Shown here piece by piece: positions 30,465 through 43,445 of a stretch of 64,000 nucleotides of DNA; position 1 is the first letter of the stretch; the number at the start of each line of letters is the position of its first letter. The notes beneath the pieces are model-generated. The model had not been told where the DNA came from. It did no database searches and was given only the letters and a program-made list of their open reading frames with translations. The position numbers were made by a program, and so were the translations under genes. Origin of the DNA: Conus ventricosus (taxonomy: Eukaryota > Mollusca > Gastropoda > Neogastropoda > Conidae); the NCBI GenBank assembly GCA_018398815.1, contig CM031616.1, forward strand, positions 72,218,353-72,282,352, given 5' to 3'.

Positions 30465-31082
30465 AAACAATCACACAAATACACTACAGCATATGCAAAT
30501 ATAAACAATCAATTAATAAATGCACATTCACTCAAACTCAAAGAAAATCTCGCACCACACCAGAAAAAAAATGATCAAAAGATGAAAATGTTTATTTGGG
30601 CAGAGCGGTAATCAACTCCACCACCTACACTATTAGCGTGACGGAGGAGAAGTTGATCCCACACTCTGAGGGGTAAGGGGAAAAAATCAAACTGAAACAA
30701 TAGGAAAGCGAAAGAAATAGATATTTATGAGAAGGGAAAGACTATTGACTCCCCAACGCCATGTCCCCTGCTAACGCAGGAAGAGGTTGGGGCTATCAGT
30801 CCTGGGAAAGGGGACAAAATTTCTAATCCTTAGGGGAAGGAAAACGACTCCTCAACGCCCTGCCCCCTTGCTCCCAGGTTCGAGCAAGAGGAGGTTGAGG
30901 CTATCGGTCCTGAGGTGGGGAAGGGTCAAAAAGAAATCCTACCAAAAAAAAAACCCTTAAACGGAGTAGAGCAACCAAAAGAAATGTCAACCACCCAAAA
31001 CACATATAGAAATAGCAAAAACAACAACAAATGCAAATATTATACACAATAAATTTAATCACTAATTCTTTTTTTTTTTTCT
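30465..31082. other. No gene; imperfect 110-bp duplication
   Basis: 'gactccccaacgccatgtcc...gaggttggggctatcagtcct' (about 30748-30810) recurs as 'gactcctcaacgccctgccc...gaggttgaggctatcggtcct' (about 30846-30912). Confidence 0.6.
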
Positions 31083-31228
31083 TCCCTCAAACCCTTGAGG
31101 GCACAATAGAAATCCTTTATTTTTTTCCCTCCCTCAAACCCTTGAGGGCACAAATAGAAATCCTTTTTTTTTTTTTCCTCAAACCCTTGAGGGCACAAAT
31201 AGAAATCCTTCTTTTTTTTTTTTTCCCG
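31083..31228. repeat. About 46-bp tandem repeat with hairpin, 3 copies
   Basis: Each unit has CCCTCAAACCCTTGAGGG (7-bp perfect stem) and then 'gcacaaatagaaatcc' and a T run of variable length. Confidence 0.9.
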
Positions 31229-31435
31229 GAGAAACAAACGGCAGCTACGCCAGTGAAATTGGAGTCGGGGTCACCACTGTCACACTGTCACTCTTGCATA
31301 CCCGCATTCATGACAGCATTTACTCCATACGCACACGCAATCTTTCCAAACAACCAAAAGGCGCACTACCGAATGTTTTTCTTCTCCCCTCTCCTTCAGG
31401 GAAAACAATTTACTAAATCACATCAACCCCGTGTA

Positions 31436-31640
31436 AACAGATTTTACCTCTGTATCTCTCTCCACACTGAGAGACAAATAAATCCGCACACATGTATCTC
31501 TCCTCACGTCGGGAGACAAATCAATCTTCACACACGTATCTCTCCTCACTCCGAGAGACAAATCAATCTTCACACATGTATCTCTCCTCACACCCAGAGA
31601 TAAAATAGTCTTCACACTTGTATCTCTCTTTACACTGAAG
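31436..31640. repeat. About 41-bp tandem repeat, 5 copies
   Basis: Unit tgtatctctcctcacnccg (variable) plus agagacaaatcaatcttcac. Confidence 0.92.
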
Positions 31641-32369
31641 ATGAAATAGTCTAGTTCCGCTTCTATAAAGCTATGGCCTTCACATTCCGTTATCCAAAAA
31701 ATCCGGACCAGGAGAATACATAACTCCCGTAATCACTGAGGACCTGCCTGCCTCAAGTAAAAGCTTCCCTGCTTTCTCAATTCCCTGTCTCTCTTAGACA
31801 ATATACTGCCCCCTCGAATTCTCCTGTCCTGGAGATACGAGTCTCGACTTCTCTTCCTGGAGTTTTCTGTCTCTCGAGAAACGACGAGCTTCAATCCTCT
31901 CCCTGGAGTTGGTACTTGCTGGGGCTGAACTACCAGTGTGTTCCCCACACCATGGCCATCTTCAACCACCTCACGGGGTGAAAGATGAAGGGTGAAGGGC
32001 GAAGGGTAAAGGGTGACGGGCTGGTAATGACTGGTCAGCAAAGAGGACCACCGTCCTGACAGGTTCGAGTCTCTAGGCCATCTGCTGGTTAAAACTGACT
32101 CTTTCCTCCCTTCTCCTAGTGAGTGCATACTCAGTGTTCAAAACACATGACCAGCACCTTACCTTACCAGCCCTTGTTAAACTATCACTCAGTGGTCACT
32201 TTCACCCAATGACCACATTCGTTTCTTGAATGAGTCATACTCACAATTATTTTGGGGACGCCCGCTACACTAGTCAAGCCACATGAATATTCTTCCTTTA
32301 GTTGTGGCACGGGGAAATGATTCATATCACTAACTACATGCGATGGAGCGTCACATGCCTTGATGTGAG
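31641..32369. other. Probable 3' region of the second LTR element; no gene
   Basis: A minus-strand purine-rich run (AGGAGAAGGGAGGAAAGAG, about 32100-32118) could be a polypurine tract. No copy of the right-hand LTR was found next to it. A short 'gggtgaagggcgaagggtaa' repeat lies near 31985-32020. Confidence 0.4.
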
Positions 32370-32389
32370 GCTACGTCACATGACACACG

Positions 32390-32700
32390 CTTCAAGCGAC
32401 CCTTAGGCGTTGTCCGTTGGCAGACATCGCAACTGCGGCAGTACTGCCTAACCTGCGAGTTCATCCTGGCCAGAAGAAGTCCTGTCTTACTCGCTCGAGA
32501 GTCCGCTTGGAGCCCATATGACTGCCATGGGGGAATCGTGGGCCTGCCGGAGAACAGACTCTCTCAGGCTTTGGGGAACCACAAGCTGCTTGGCCACACG
32601 ATTTGCCTGGGTGAAAACCCTAAAGGGATCCCCTTGTGGAGCTTGAAGCTCACCTTGGCGTGTTGGGCAGACTGAGCGGGACGACCTACCAGTTGTCGCA
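32390..32700 (-). pseudogene. Integrase zinc-binding domain
   Basis: Minus strand: AKQLVVPQSLRESVLRQAHD then SPMA (His pair region, about 32520-32600), a shift, then FFWPGMNSQVRQYCRSCDVC and QRTTPKG (about 32400-32475). This is the HHCC N-terminal domain of gypsy-type integrase. The catalytic core does not follow. Confidence 0.85.
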
Positions 32701-33180
32701 GGCGTTGGACATCCAAGTCCTGGCCTGAAGACGGACCATGGTAGCAGGATCGGCCCTGGCCAGAACCTCGTCAGAGATCGGCTGTAGAACAGGACGCAAT
32801 TCCTGTTCCTGCTTCTTAGCTTTGGCGCGTGTGGTGACTCCCACACACGCCTGTACGGGCAGATCCGTAGACACGGACTGACTGCGTCCGTCAGCAAAGG
32901 TGACAGTATTCCCTATGAGAAGGGAATACATAGGTCGCTCCACCGCGATGGCCCATACTTCGCCACAGAAGTAGGGGGTGGAGATAGGAATAAGTACAGA
33001 AGGACGGGTGGAGGTAAAACCAGCCTCCAACCCGCACACATCATAACTAGCGCCCCGCCGGCCTCAGGGGGAAACCAAATTCTTATCCACAAAGATAGCT
33101 GATGCTCCCGAATCCCTGATGGTGTCGACCAAGGAGGAACCAACAACAGAGAGAAACACTGGGCACTCTGAATCACCAGA
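32700..33180 (-). pseudogene. Protease and spacer of the second LTR element
   Basis: VDTIRDSGASAIFVDKNLV carries DSGAS (about 33100-33115), a variant of the D-S/T-G active site. Downstream, VSTDLPVQACVGVTTRAKAK and KQEQELRPVLQPISDEVLAR (about 32740-32880) form a polar linker. The sequence then jumps to integrase with no RT motif. Confidence 0.75.
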
Positions 33181-33239
33181 AGCTGGGATGGAACCCACGT
33201 TAGCCGAGGCACGAGGACGTGGGAAAGGACCAGCCCCAC

Positions 33240-34545
33240 GACTACCAGCGGCTTTAGGACAATCTTTCCTAATGTGGCCAGGACGACCACAAAGAAAACA
33301 CAGTCGGGGCGCTGAAATCCCGATGAACTGCCTGCCTTGTTCACCCCGCTAGCAGTTGTCGGCGCCTTATTGCCACTAAATCCTGTGGAGGGCTTCCTCT
33401 CCGTATCTGGGCGATGCCCATAAGCCCTGCGAGCTTCAGCAAACACCTCAGCGGTGTGAACCGCAGCCGCGAAATCCTGAGGTGCTGTCTCGCCTATCGG
33501 ATCCTCAACTCTGGGGACACAGTGTTGGTGAGCTGTTCAATGAGGATCAGATCTCCAGCTCCAACTTAGCCAACTGACGCCAGTACCCTAGCGTTTTGCG
33601 CAGCCTATCACCAAACTGCACGAAGGTCTCGTCGTTATTCTTCTTCATGGACCTGAACTTCCTCCTGTATGTCTCTGGGGTAAGGTGGAAACGCTTACGC
33701 AGAGCCAACTGCATGTCTGCATAAGACGCACCTTCATTTAGAGTGAGCACACACTCCCTTGCAGCACCAGATAATCCAGAAAAAGGTGCATAGCCTTTTG
33801 TTCCTCAGACAATTGGTATGAACTAGCAACCTTGTCAAATGCTCTAAGAACATATCAATGTCCTCACTAGGTCTGAACTCTGGAAGCTTTAACTTTGGGC
33901 TCTAACTCTATCACCTGCCTGGTGATTAACCCCCTGACTTGCAGATGCGGGAGACCGCGAAAGAAGTTGTTCCATTCCTCCCTACGCAGAGCCTCCATCC
34001 TGTCTAGTTCTTCCCTACGAGCCTTGCCTCCTCTCTGCGCTCTTCCCTACGCAGAGCTTCCTGCCTAGCAGCCTCTTCCCTACGCAGAGCTTCCTGCCTA
34101 GCAGCCTCTTCACTACGCTGCTGCTCCAGAAACATAAGGACAGAGGTGATGTCCTGGGCGGGTTCACCACTCCCGACACGGGAGGATGACCCGTCTGACC
34201 CGTCTCTTGGGTCTCGGACTTTCCCATAAGGAAAGTCTCCCGGGGCATGCTCCTTACGAGGGGAAGCCTGGAGAGGAGAAGGTTTCGGTCTCTGGACCCA
34301 ACAGAAGCCACAGTTGCTTCGCTATGCTCTGACGCTTCCGAGCGGAAGTGCCAGTCGGGTCTCGACAGGAAGACCCCCAGCGAAGAGGTAGTAAAAGTAC
34401 CCACTGGACTACCTGCTACAGCACTGGAATAAGTAGAAGTTACCGTATCGAAGTACTGGTACTAATAGTAGGACTACAGTAACATTTTGAATACCCTTCT
34501 TCTTCGACGCCACGCGTCGCCATACCACCAGCGCCGGACGTCGCC
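33240..34545 (-). pseudogene. Gag polyprotein with coiled coil and zinc knuckle
   Basis: The possible start is MATSGAGGMATRGVEEEG at 34545. After frameshifts comes a Glu/Arg/Ala-rich coiled coil with EEAARQEALRR repeats (about 34030-34130). The capsid-like part reads LPEFRPSEDIDMFLEHLTRL (about 33845-33900) and MQLALRKRFHLTPETYRRKF plus DETFVQFGDRLRKTLGYW (33547-33750). A CFLCGRPGHIRKDC zinc knuckle lies at 33259-33300. At least four frameshifts. Confidence 0.85.
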
Positions 34546-34672
34546 ATGACAACAATATTCTATGGTTTTCAAATACAGGGGAAAGACAATTCCACTAGAA
34601 AAAAAAACAATATTTTAGGGGTGTGTGTATATGTGTGTATGTGTGTGTGTGTGCGTGTGTGCGGACAAGTTC

Positions 34673-34850
34673 CGGCTGCTCCCACTCTGGCAACACCGCG
34701 CTCTACAGCACGAGCAACAGTGCGGTGGGGCTCACCAAAAAAAAAACAAAACAAAAACTATGTCGGCTGCCCCCACTCTGGCAACACCGCGCTCCACAGC
34801 ACGAGCAACAGTGCGGTGGGGCTGGCCGGAAAAAAAAACAAAACAAAAAC
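34673..34850. repeat. About 92-bp direct duplication in the element's leader
   Basis: 'ctcccactctggcaacaccg...agtgcggtggggct' and a following A/C tract occur twice. Confidence 0.92.
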
Positions 34851-35249
34851 AACTGGCAAACGGAATCCGGAGAGAGGAAAAAAAAAGACACTAGCGTCCG
34901 ATACAACCCCTGTACTCAACAACCCGGTAGGAGAAAAAAAACAAGAACTGGCTAAATACAAAACAGGAATGGAAGACTGAGCCGGCAACAGAAAGGCAAG
35001 ACTTCGGCCGTACCTGCGTGAGGTACCCGGCGGAAGGAGGTCTGGACCCGGTCGACTCCCCTCGGTCTCACCTCGACTCCCGAGTCACACCGGATGTTCC
35101 CTCAGGCCACAAAAAGAACTCCCTTCACGCTAGAGTCACCCAGCCAACCACCCACAAACAAACACGACAAACTAACTAAACGTATACCAAACAGACAGAA
35201 CTAAACAGGTACTCTGCGAAACGAGAGAGAGACAGTCAGAGCCCTTCAC
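34851..35249 (-). other. Leader of the second LTR element between primer site and gag
   Basis: No coding motif. It precedes gag on the minus strand and carries short A-rich and purine patches. Confidence 0.5.
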
Positions 35250-35267
35250 ATCCCGGACGAGCCCCCA
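35250..35267 (-). other. Primer-binding site, tRNA-Pro type
   Basis: The minus strand reads TGGGGGCTCGTCCGGGAT. This 18-mer matches, as I recall it, the classic tRNA-Pro primer site of vertebrate gammaretroviruses. It lies 3 bp inside the LTR end at 35271. Confidence 0.85.
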
Positions 35268-35270
35268 AAT

Positions 35271-35776
35271 TGTCACGACCGACCCTGGAGGTCTGCCCTG
35301 ACAGGATCGGTCTAGGTGGGAGTGAAGGGAGTGACTGACCTCACACGCCCCGCAAGAGACCACACAATAAAGATTACGATACAACACCCCATTTATCACA
35401 ACACACACAATAATAAATAAGCATTCCAACACACACAACATGCACAATCACAATCAAGCATTCCAACGCACACAACATGCACATCACAATCAAGCACTCC
35501 AACACATACAACATGCACGATTATGAATAACATTTCACCATACGACGAACACAATCACAATTACAGCATTTCAGCACGTATGACATTACACAATTATAAA
35601 GAAACATTTCCAGCATCGATCCCTTCTAACACCATGGAGTGCGTCCACACCCCTCCCTGTCAAGTCTACTGGGAGCACCCTGTCGCATTAGTGCTCCGAG
35701 CCGGGTCGGCTCTCGCAGGAGTCGCTCAAAGCCGACGCTCTCGACTCACAAGCAGGCAGTGAAGAGCGCGTCCCGG

Positions 35777-35812
<36 letters not shown>

Positions 35813-37445
35813 GGAAAGGAAAACGAGGCGCTGTTACTGGAGGTCCTGGAGGGGGTCAGGGCCGGCAGTCAAGACGGCGGGCTCCTCTACAGTCCGCGGT
35901 CCCGACCAGGGCGTGGCCTCGACCAGCGCGTGGCACCAATCCAGTCCGCGGTTCCAGCCAGAGCGTGGCCCTCAACCAGCACGTGGCACCATCCAGTCCG
36001 TGGTCTCAGCAGAGCGTGGCCTCAACCAGCACGTAGCAAGACCATCCATCCGTACTTCAGGTGAAGCCCCCGGGGGGGGGGGGGAAACGAGCTGGGAGGA
36101 GAGAAGAAAGGAGGGAAGGAAGGGAGGAAGGAAGAAGGTACTGGAACCCCACTGTCAGTACTCTGGACCCATGCTGTCAAATCTTAACAGCCACTCGCAT
36201 GATGGGCGAGGGGAAGTCTACTAAACGCACACGTAAACCATCGAATCAGGAATATTCACTAGGGTCTTCTCACACGATGCAGGTAAAAGACTGCATTAAA
36301 TCAACAGGTTATAAACACAATATAAATTATCTTCACCCTCTCTCACTCACGTTTAACATTTGCCTTTCTTAAAGGGAATAACCAACACAGCGACCATCGC
36401 TTTATACCTGCCACCACATTTGCAAATAATAATTCAATGGCAAATTGTCACATTCAAAATAACACAAACTCCAACCACGCATCGAACGACAAATCATGCG
36501 TACGCACGCTCGCGAACATAAAAATCGTTTCTCCTTGCACACCACAAACAGACGGTGCCCGAAAGATAAGAGTCCGGCGAATGTGACAGGGGCGGACGAG
36601 CGAGACCAAGCAAGTTCCAACCCTGAATCACAGGTTCTCTCCATCCCCACCGTACACGCATCACCAGATGCATAAACAGGAGAAAGAATTTTGGAAATAA
36701 TTTAGAATGGCCAGGTTAAGATTGAATTAACCAGAGAAAAGGTCTCACACAATATTTCTCTTACAATTTCGAAAACAAAAGAAAATTGCGCAAAAGAGAA
36801 GACTAAGCCGACTAACAACAACAAACCAAAACAAACAAACCACGAAACTGATGCTTACCAGCTACCCGTGGGTGACCCCGAAGAGGCGGGTCAAACGACT
36901 CTCTCTACCCTCTGTCCAGTCGAGAGGACAGAGGCGAAGATGCGGAAACAGAAGAAGTGATGTCCCTCTCCTACAGGCCGACTGCAGGAATTGAAAGTAC
37001 TGACTGTACTCTCGATGATACGGTGAAGAACCAAGACTGGAGCAGGCGCTCCCAGAGACATCTTCCGCTCGAGTGAAGAGCTAACCTCCCTCAGCAATGG
37101 CGGCCAACATGCCATGCTGCGTCACAGAGTGAGCATACTTCAAACTAAAAGAAATGAAGCACGTGCGACAGGTAAAAAGACAGGCGAGAGGCCGATAGAC
37201 AGCAAGTTCGAGAGAAAGGTACCAGCCACCCGTGAACCTACAGGATGAATAGCACGGGCAGTGGAATAAGAGAGAGAGAGAGAGAGAAAGCAAACCGAAG
37301 TTGAGCTGAACTACACCAAGGTGTAACCGCACCACAAGCCACATTAAGGGACGGATACACGACAACAGCAACGACAATAAACAAATGAATAATTCCGCAC
37401 CCTAGATGGGTCAAACGTCGTAGGCCTCGTGACAAACTCGTGACA
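35271..37445 (-). repeat. Long LTR (5' LTR of the second element), about 2.2 kb
   Basis: Ends TGTCACGA and TCGTGACA are perfect 8-bp inverted terminal repeats with TG...CA. The inner edge is fixed by the primer site. Inside are a 38-bp repeat x3 (about 35405-35515), a poly-G run (about 35780-35812), a ~53-bp repeat x3 (about 35893-36040, 'agcgtggcctcaaccagcac'), GGGGGG at 36071 and GA at 37270. The outer edge is inferred from the inverted end only, because no second copy was seen. Confidence 0.6.
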
Positions 37446-37521
37446 GAGGGCAAGATGCAAACAAGCCTGCCATGTGCTTATTCTTTTCCCTCATTAAACA
37501 AATTTCGTTCGTTCGTTCTCC

Positions 37522-37554
<33 letters not shown>

Positions 37555-37689
37555 CCCCTTAGATAGGAGGATCGCTTATTCCAAATATCTGTGTGTGCTA
37601 ATTCTTTTCTTCTTTGTAATCAATTTCTTTATTCTTGTTTGTTGTTTAAATTGTTTCTTTTTCCTTTTAAAGTCATCTACGCCTTAACT
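37446..37689. other. Unique spacer with CT microsatellite
   Basis: TTCG x4 near 37505, poly-C, (CT)n to about 37556, then T-rich. No gene. Confidence 0.7.
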
Positions 37690-37864
37690 GTTAATGCATA
37701 AACTTTTAATGTTGTGAAGATATGTATGTTTGTTAAAAGTTTTGTAAGTCTTCGTCGCTAGTCATACTTAGTCCCTTAACGGGGCAAGGGCCGGATGAAA
37801 AAAAGCATGTGTTTGCTTATCTGTTACCCTTGGAAATAAAGATTATCATCATCATCATCATCAT
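37690..37864 (+). mobile_element. LINE/SINE 3' tail with (ATC)n
   Basis: 'cttaacggggcaagggccgg' is followed by 'ttacccttggaaataaagat' and (ATC)6. This is a typical retroposon 3' end with a trinucleotide tail. A related 'accccgtaaggggctaaggcc' occurs at about 41503-41523. Confidence 0.6.
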
Positions 37865-39549
<1,685 letters not shown>

Positions 39550-40262
39550 CTCGGCCATGCTAGATCCTCAATCCGGTTAGTAAGGCGAAGTCAGCAGTCT
39601 GCCGCAGAGACCCCACCGGTCCCACAGCTTCTCCTGGACCTCAACCGGACTGGGCAACGTCTGGTGCCTCAAGGCTTCAAAGGACGGGCAGGCAGGACAG
39701 TAAGATGTGGGTGGGAGTTTGGGAGCCTGTGCCACAAGGGCACTGGTCAGTATGAGAGAGTTTGAGACGTGAGAGATGGGAGAGGAGCTGGCAGTGTCCT
39801 GTTCGCAGTCTGAAGATGGCAACTTGAGCTGCTCTGTCGAGTTGGTGGATGCTGTTCTCTTCAGACCCAGTGTTCAGACGTTGGCGCCACACTCTTCTGA
39901 AGTTGTTTCTCAGGATGGTTTTTGCTTCACTATAGAACACTGGATGCCCTGACTGTTCCTGCCTGCTGCCGACCTTGGATAGACGGTCTGCCTCCTCATT
40001 CCCTCCAATGCCACACAGAGAAGGGATCCACTGCAGGACCACATCAGTTCTCTGTTGGAGGAGTCTGAGTTCTTCTCTGATGGTTCTGACTATCTGCTCC
40101 CCTCCTGGTGTCTGGAGAATCTTCAGGATGGATTCACAGTCTGCCAGAAAGACTGTGTTGGTGGGGAGCCTGTTTTCCTGGCTAGGGGTCTGGGCACCAA
40201 AGAGTAGGGCACAGTCTTCAGCTCGGTAGTTTCTGCGTTCCTTTGTTGACCATGTCTTAGAG
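39550..40262 (-). pseudogene. I-type LINE: RNase H domain and C-terminus
   Basis: Minus strand: FLADCESILKILQTPGGEQI (about 40080-40140), then LRLLQQRTDVVLQWIPSLCG and GIGGNEEADRLSKVGS (about 39975-40055), YSEAKTILRNNFRRVW, FRLRTGHCQLLSHLSRLKLS and DQCPCGTGSQTPTHILLSC (to about 39690). A shift then gives the end ADFALLTGL near 39580. RNase H after RT, with this CPCG...TxxHLLxxC zinc-like end, marks I-clade elements. The usual His of 'PSHCG' is Leu, a likely loss of function. RT is absent (5' truncated). Confidence 0.88.
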
Positions 40263-40286
40263 TAAAATAGTTGAATTAATGTTCAA

Positions 40287-40703
40287 CAGAGTTTCAGACT
40301 CTGGCTCTGTCGGCATCAGCGAAATGGGTTCCTGGAGTAAGTGTAACACTATACACGATACACGATACACGATACACGATATTTTATTTGTCCTCATAGA
40401 ATACAAGGAAAATTTGTTTGTGGTGCCATTATCAAAATTCACATATTGCAACAACTTATAAACTAATATATCATTAAAAATATTCCACTCTTTGCACTGT
40501 GCTCAGTCACTGTGTCACAGAACTCTGGCTCCGTCAGTATCAGCAGAACGGGTTCCTGGAGTAAGTGTAACACTCTATACAGAACTCTGGCTCCGTCAGT
40601 ATCAGCAGAATGGGTTCCTGGAGTAAGTGTAACCCTCTATACAGAACTCTGGCTCCGTCAGTATCAGCAGAACGGGTTCCTGGAGTAAGTGTAATTCTCT
40701 ATA
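40287..40703. repeat. 62-bp tandem repeat, 4 copies, interrupted by an insertion
   Basis: The unit is cagaactctggctccgtcag, tatcagcagaacgggttcct, ggagtaagtgtaacactctata. Three copies lie at 40518-40703. A diverged one lies at 40288-40350, separated by 167 bp of foreign DNA. Confidence 0.92.
40351..40517 (-). mobile_element. 5'-truncated retroposon with heptamer tail inside the 62-bp array
   Basis: Four ATACACG heptamers (40351-40378) are next to 'ttttatttgtcctcatagaa'. On the minus strand this is a 3' end followed by a (CGTGTAT)n tail. The array resumes at 40518. Confidence 0.55.
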
Positions 40704-41238
40704 AAGGACAGTGTGCACGCTACGCGCGCGACAGCAGTAGAGACTGACAGAGTGATGACACAGTGGAGTGGTGTTGGTAAGCTGTTCACATCAATCCTCA
40801 ATAACAGACGTTCTGATTTTGTCGAAAACCGTCTAACTTACCTCAAAGGAAAAAAAGGATAGAAAGAAAGAAAAAGAAAAGAAGGGGGGGGGGGGGGGGG
40901 GGATTAGACTACCGCACTCAACGACTGAACATGCATTTGACCTTAAAGCTTTTAACCGACAGATTTGCACTGACAACTGTGTTGTGCCTTCAACGTCATC
41001 AGTCCTTTATCTCCGAAGTCGTTGGGCCACCCTTTGAAAGGAGTGTCTTCCGCCATTCTTGTCCGTGTCGTCTGCCGCTGTGCGCAAATCGCCAAGCCGG
41101 GGACTGTCGATCCGTTCCCGGATGTTGTCCTTCCCACCTCCTTCCCTGTCTTCCGGTTGTTTGTTTGCTTGTTTTCGGAGACAGTGCACTGCAGGTCAGC
41201 TATATTCAAGATTCAGATTGTCGAGACTGAGTTTGAGA

Positions 41239-41271
<33 letters not shown>

Positions 41272-41716
41272 GCTGCCCAGCCTTAAAGAACAGAACATTA
41301 GAACTGAATTCTTTCAGCCAAAATTTTACAACCTTCTATGTTTAAATTGACTATACTGATGTCGTCAACCTCACCAGAAGTTGTTCGAAATTTGTCTTTG
41401 TGTAAGGCATTTAGATTGAGAGAAACAGCTACCTCTTGATGTGCTAAATTATTTGTTTTCCAGTCACAAGTATTTATCTTAGTTCATCTATCATGCTCAC
41501 TCACCCCGTAAGGGGCTAAGGCCTATATGAATACATCACCCGACTCTCTCTCTCTCTCTCTCTTTGTTCTTCAGCCGTCCTTTAAACCATCATAACACGG
41601 CTGTGGTCACCGTCATGGTCAGCGTGTCATCAACAACAGCTGTGCAGTGCTCTAAAAACATGGTGGACATGCAGCAAGTCGGCCAACTCGTTTCCTGCCA
41701 CCTGCAGATCAGTTCT
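40704..41716. other. No gene; poly-G and CT tracts
   Basis: Poly-G at 40885-40902, CT at 41240-41272, a retroposon-tail-like 'accccgtaaggggctaaggcc' near 41503, CT at 41546-41564. Frames here lack motifs. Confidence 0.6.
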
Positions 41717-41717
41717 G

Positions 41718-41768
<51 letters not shown>

Positions 41769-42255
41769 CACACACACACACACAATGTACACACACACAC
41801 ATACACACACACACACACAGACACACACACACACATGTACACACACACACCCACACCCACAGACACATGTACACACACACACACACATGTACACACACAA
41901 CATGTACACACACACACATGTACACACATGTACACACACACACATGTACACACATGTACACACACACACACACACACACATGTACACACACACACACACA
42001 CACACACATGTGGCCCTTTGCGGTCGGCTGGGCTATAAGCAACATTATCTTATCCTAACACACATGTACACACACACACATGTACACACACACACACATA
42101 TGTACACACACACACACAATTGTACACACACACACACACACACATATGTACACACACACACACACGCACACACACAGACACACACACATGTACACACACA
42201 CACACACACACATGTACACACACACACACACACATGTACACACACACATGTACAC

Positions 42256-42286
<31 letters not shown>

Positions 42287-42287
42287 T

Positions 42288-42323
<36 letters not shown>

Positions 42324-42418
42324 ACACACACACACACATGTACACACACACACACACACATGTACACACACACACACACACATGTACACACACACACGCA
42401 CGCGCGCGCACACACACA
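41717..42418. repeat. Compound CA microsatellite with regular ACATGTAC interruptions, 700 bp
   Basis: (CA)n blocks of about 10-30 bp are separated by ATGT, so many palindromic ACATGT sites occur. It is split at 42009-42052 by a retroposed piece. Confidence 0.97.
42009..42052 (+). mobile_element. Second copy of the short retroposed piece, inside the microsatellite
   Basis: It matches the reverse complement of 21109-21150 with one mismatch (CTTTGCGG against CTCTGCGG). It ends in the same AACATTATCTT. Confidence 0.75.
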
Positions 42419-43129
42419 TCTAAAATAATGGGGGAGGGAGAGGGAGCCGATAACAACAAGGGAGGAAACTTTCACTCCAGAAGCCAAAAGGTGTAAAGGG
42501 ACGTAATTCTAAACCAATGCAGGTTGTGGTGCCTATTCAGCAAGCACACAAGAGACACACAGTATCTCCCTCAAACAGTATCTCTCTAGTCATTTACTGA
42601 ATCTCCCTGAACAGGTTCTTGTTTTTGCTGAACGATACCTCTGTTGTCGCCATGGCTTAAGGCTGTGTCAGACCAGCTGACATAATAATCATATTGGCTA
42701 GAACACCAAGGCTACATCAAAATGCTGTTATGCTCTGCATAATCATGCGGGGGTTGTTTTCAGTCGTGACAAGCTCCTAGCATAACACCATCAGTCATCA
42801 AAATCCCTCAAAGTCGGAGTGTGGCTGCCCACGTGGCGGGGTAATCAAAAACGGTGACACACGTAATGTTCTCATCCCCAGCTGATGCATTTGTACCATA
42901 GTGTTCAAGTGCTTCGGCTGTTCAGATGATCCCTGGAGTCTTTCAGCCAGGGTACAACAACAACAACAACAACATCATCAACAACAACATATCTCTATGG
43001 AACAGTTTCTCTCCTGAATGATTTGTCTGTCTGGAAGAAAATCTCTCTGGAATGCTGCAATGCCAGTGCAGATTATGTTAATGTATCGTATCAGAGTGGC
43101 CAAAGGGAACAGCTTTTCAGACTGAAAAA
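42419..43129. other. No gene recognised
   Basis: Unique sequence with an (AAC)n patch at about 42955-42990. No coding signal. Confidence 0.6.
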
Positions 43130-43395
43130 GAAAGTGTGTGCATATACGCATGAGTGATGGTGTGTATGTATGTTTGTGTGTGTGTACGTGTAAGTGTGTG
43201 TGTGTATGTGTGTGTGTGTGTGTGTGTGCATGCATGCGTGTGTGCATATATGTGCTTGTGTTCTTTGTGTATCTGTGTGTGCATGGTGTGTGTGTGTGTG
43301 TGTGTGTACGTGTGTGTGTGTGTACGTGCACTGCACATTTAGTCTGTGCATGCATGTAGGTGTGAACGTGGTGGGGGCAATTTGTATCTGTGGTT

Positions 43396-43441
<46 letters not shown>

Positions 43442-43445
43442 TATG
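43130..43445. repeat. GT then CA microsatellites
   Basis: GT-rich with GTAC/GCATGC interruptions to 43365, then (CA)n at 43401-43440. Confidence 0.96.

Larger units (their letters stand above)
32370..37445 (-). mobile_element. Second LTR retrotransposon: 5' LTR, gag, protease, integrase start; RT and RNase H deleted
   Basis: Minus-strand order from the right: long LTR (37445-35271), tRNA-Pro-like primer site (35267-35250), leader with duplications, gag (34545-33240), protease (near 33100), then integrase zinc-binding domain (32640-32400). RT and RNase H, about 2 kb in a gypsy element, are missing. The left LTR was not identified, so the left limit is approximate. Confidence 0.8.

Noticed and set aside
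41764..42423. 219-codon threonine/histidine frame and its cysteine/valine antisense frames
   Set aside because: Pure CA/GT microsatellite translation, as at 2590-2968, 23314-23559 and 24043-24491.
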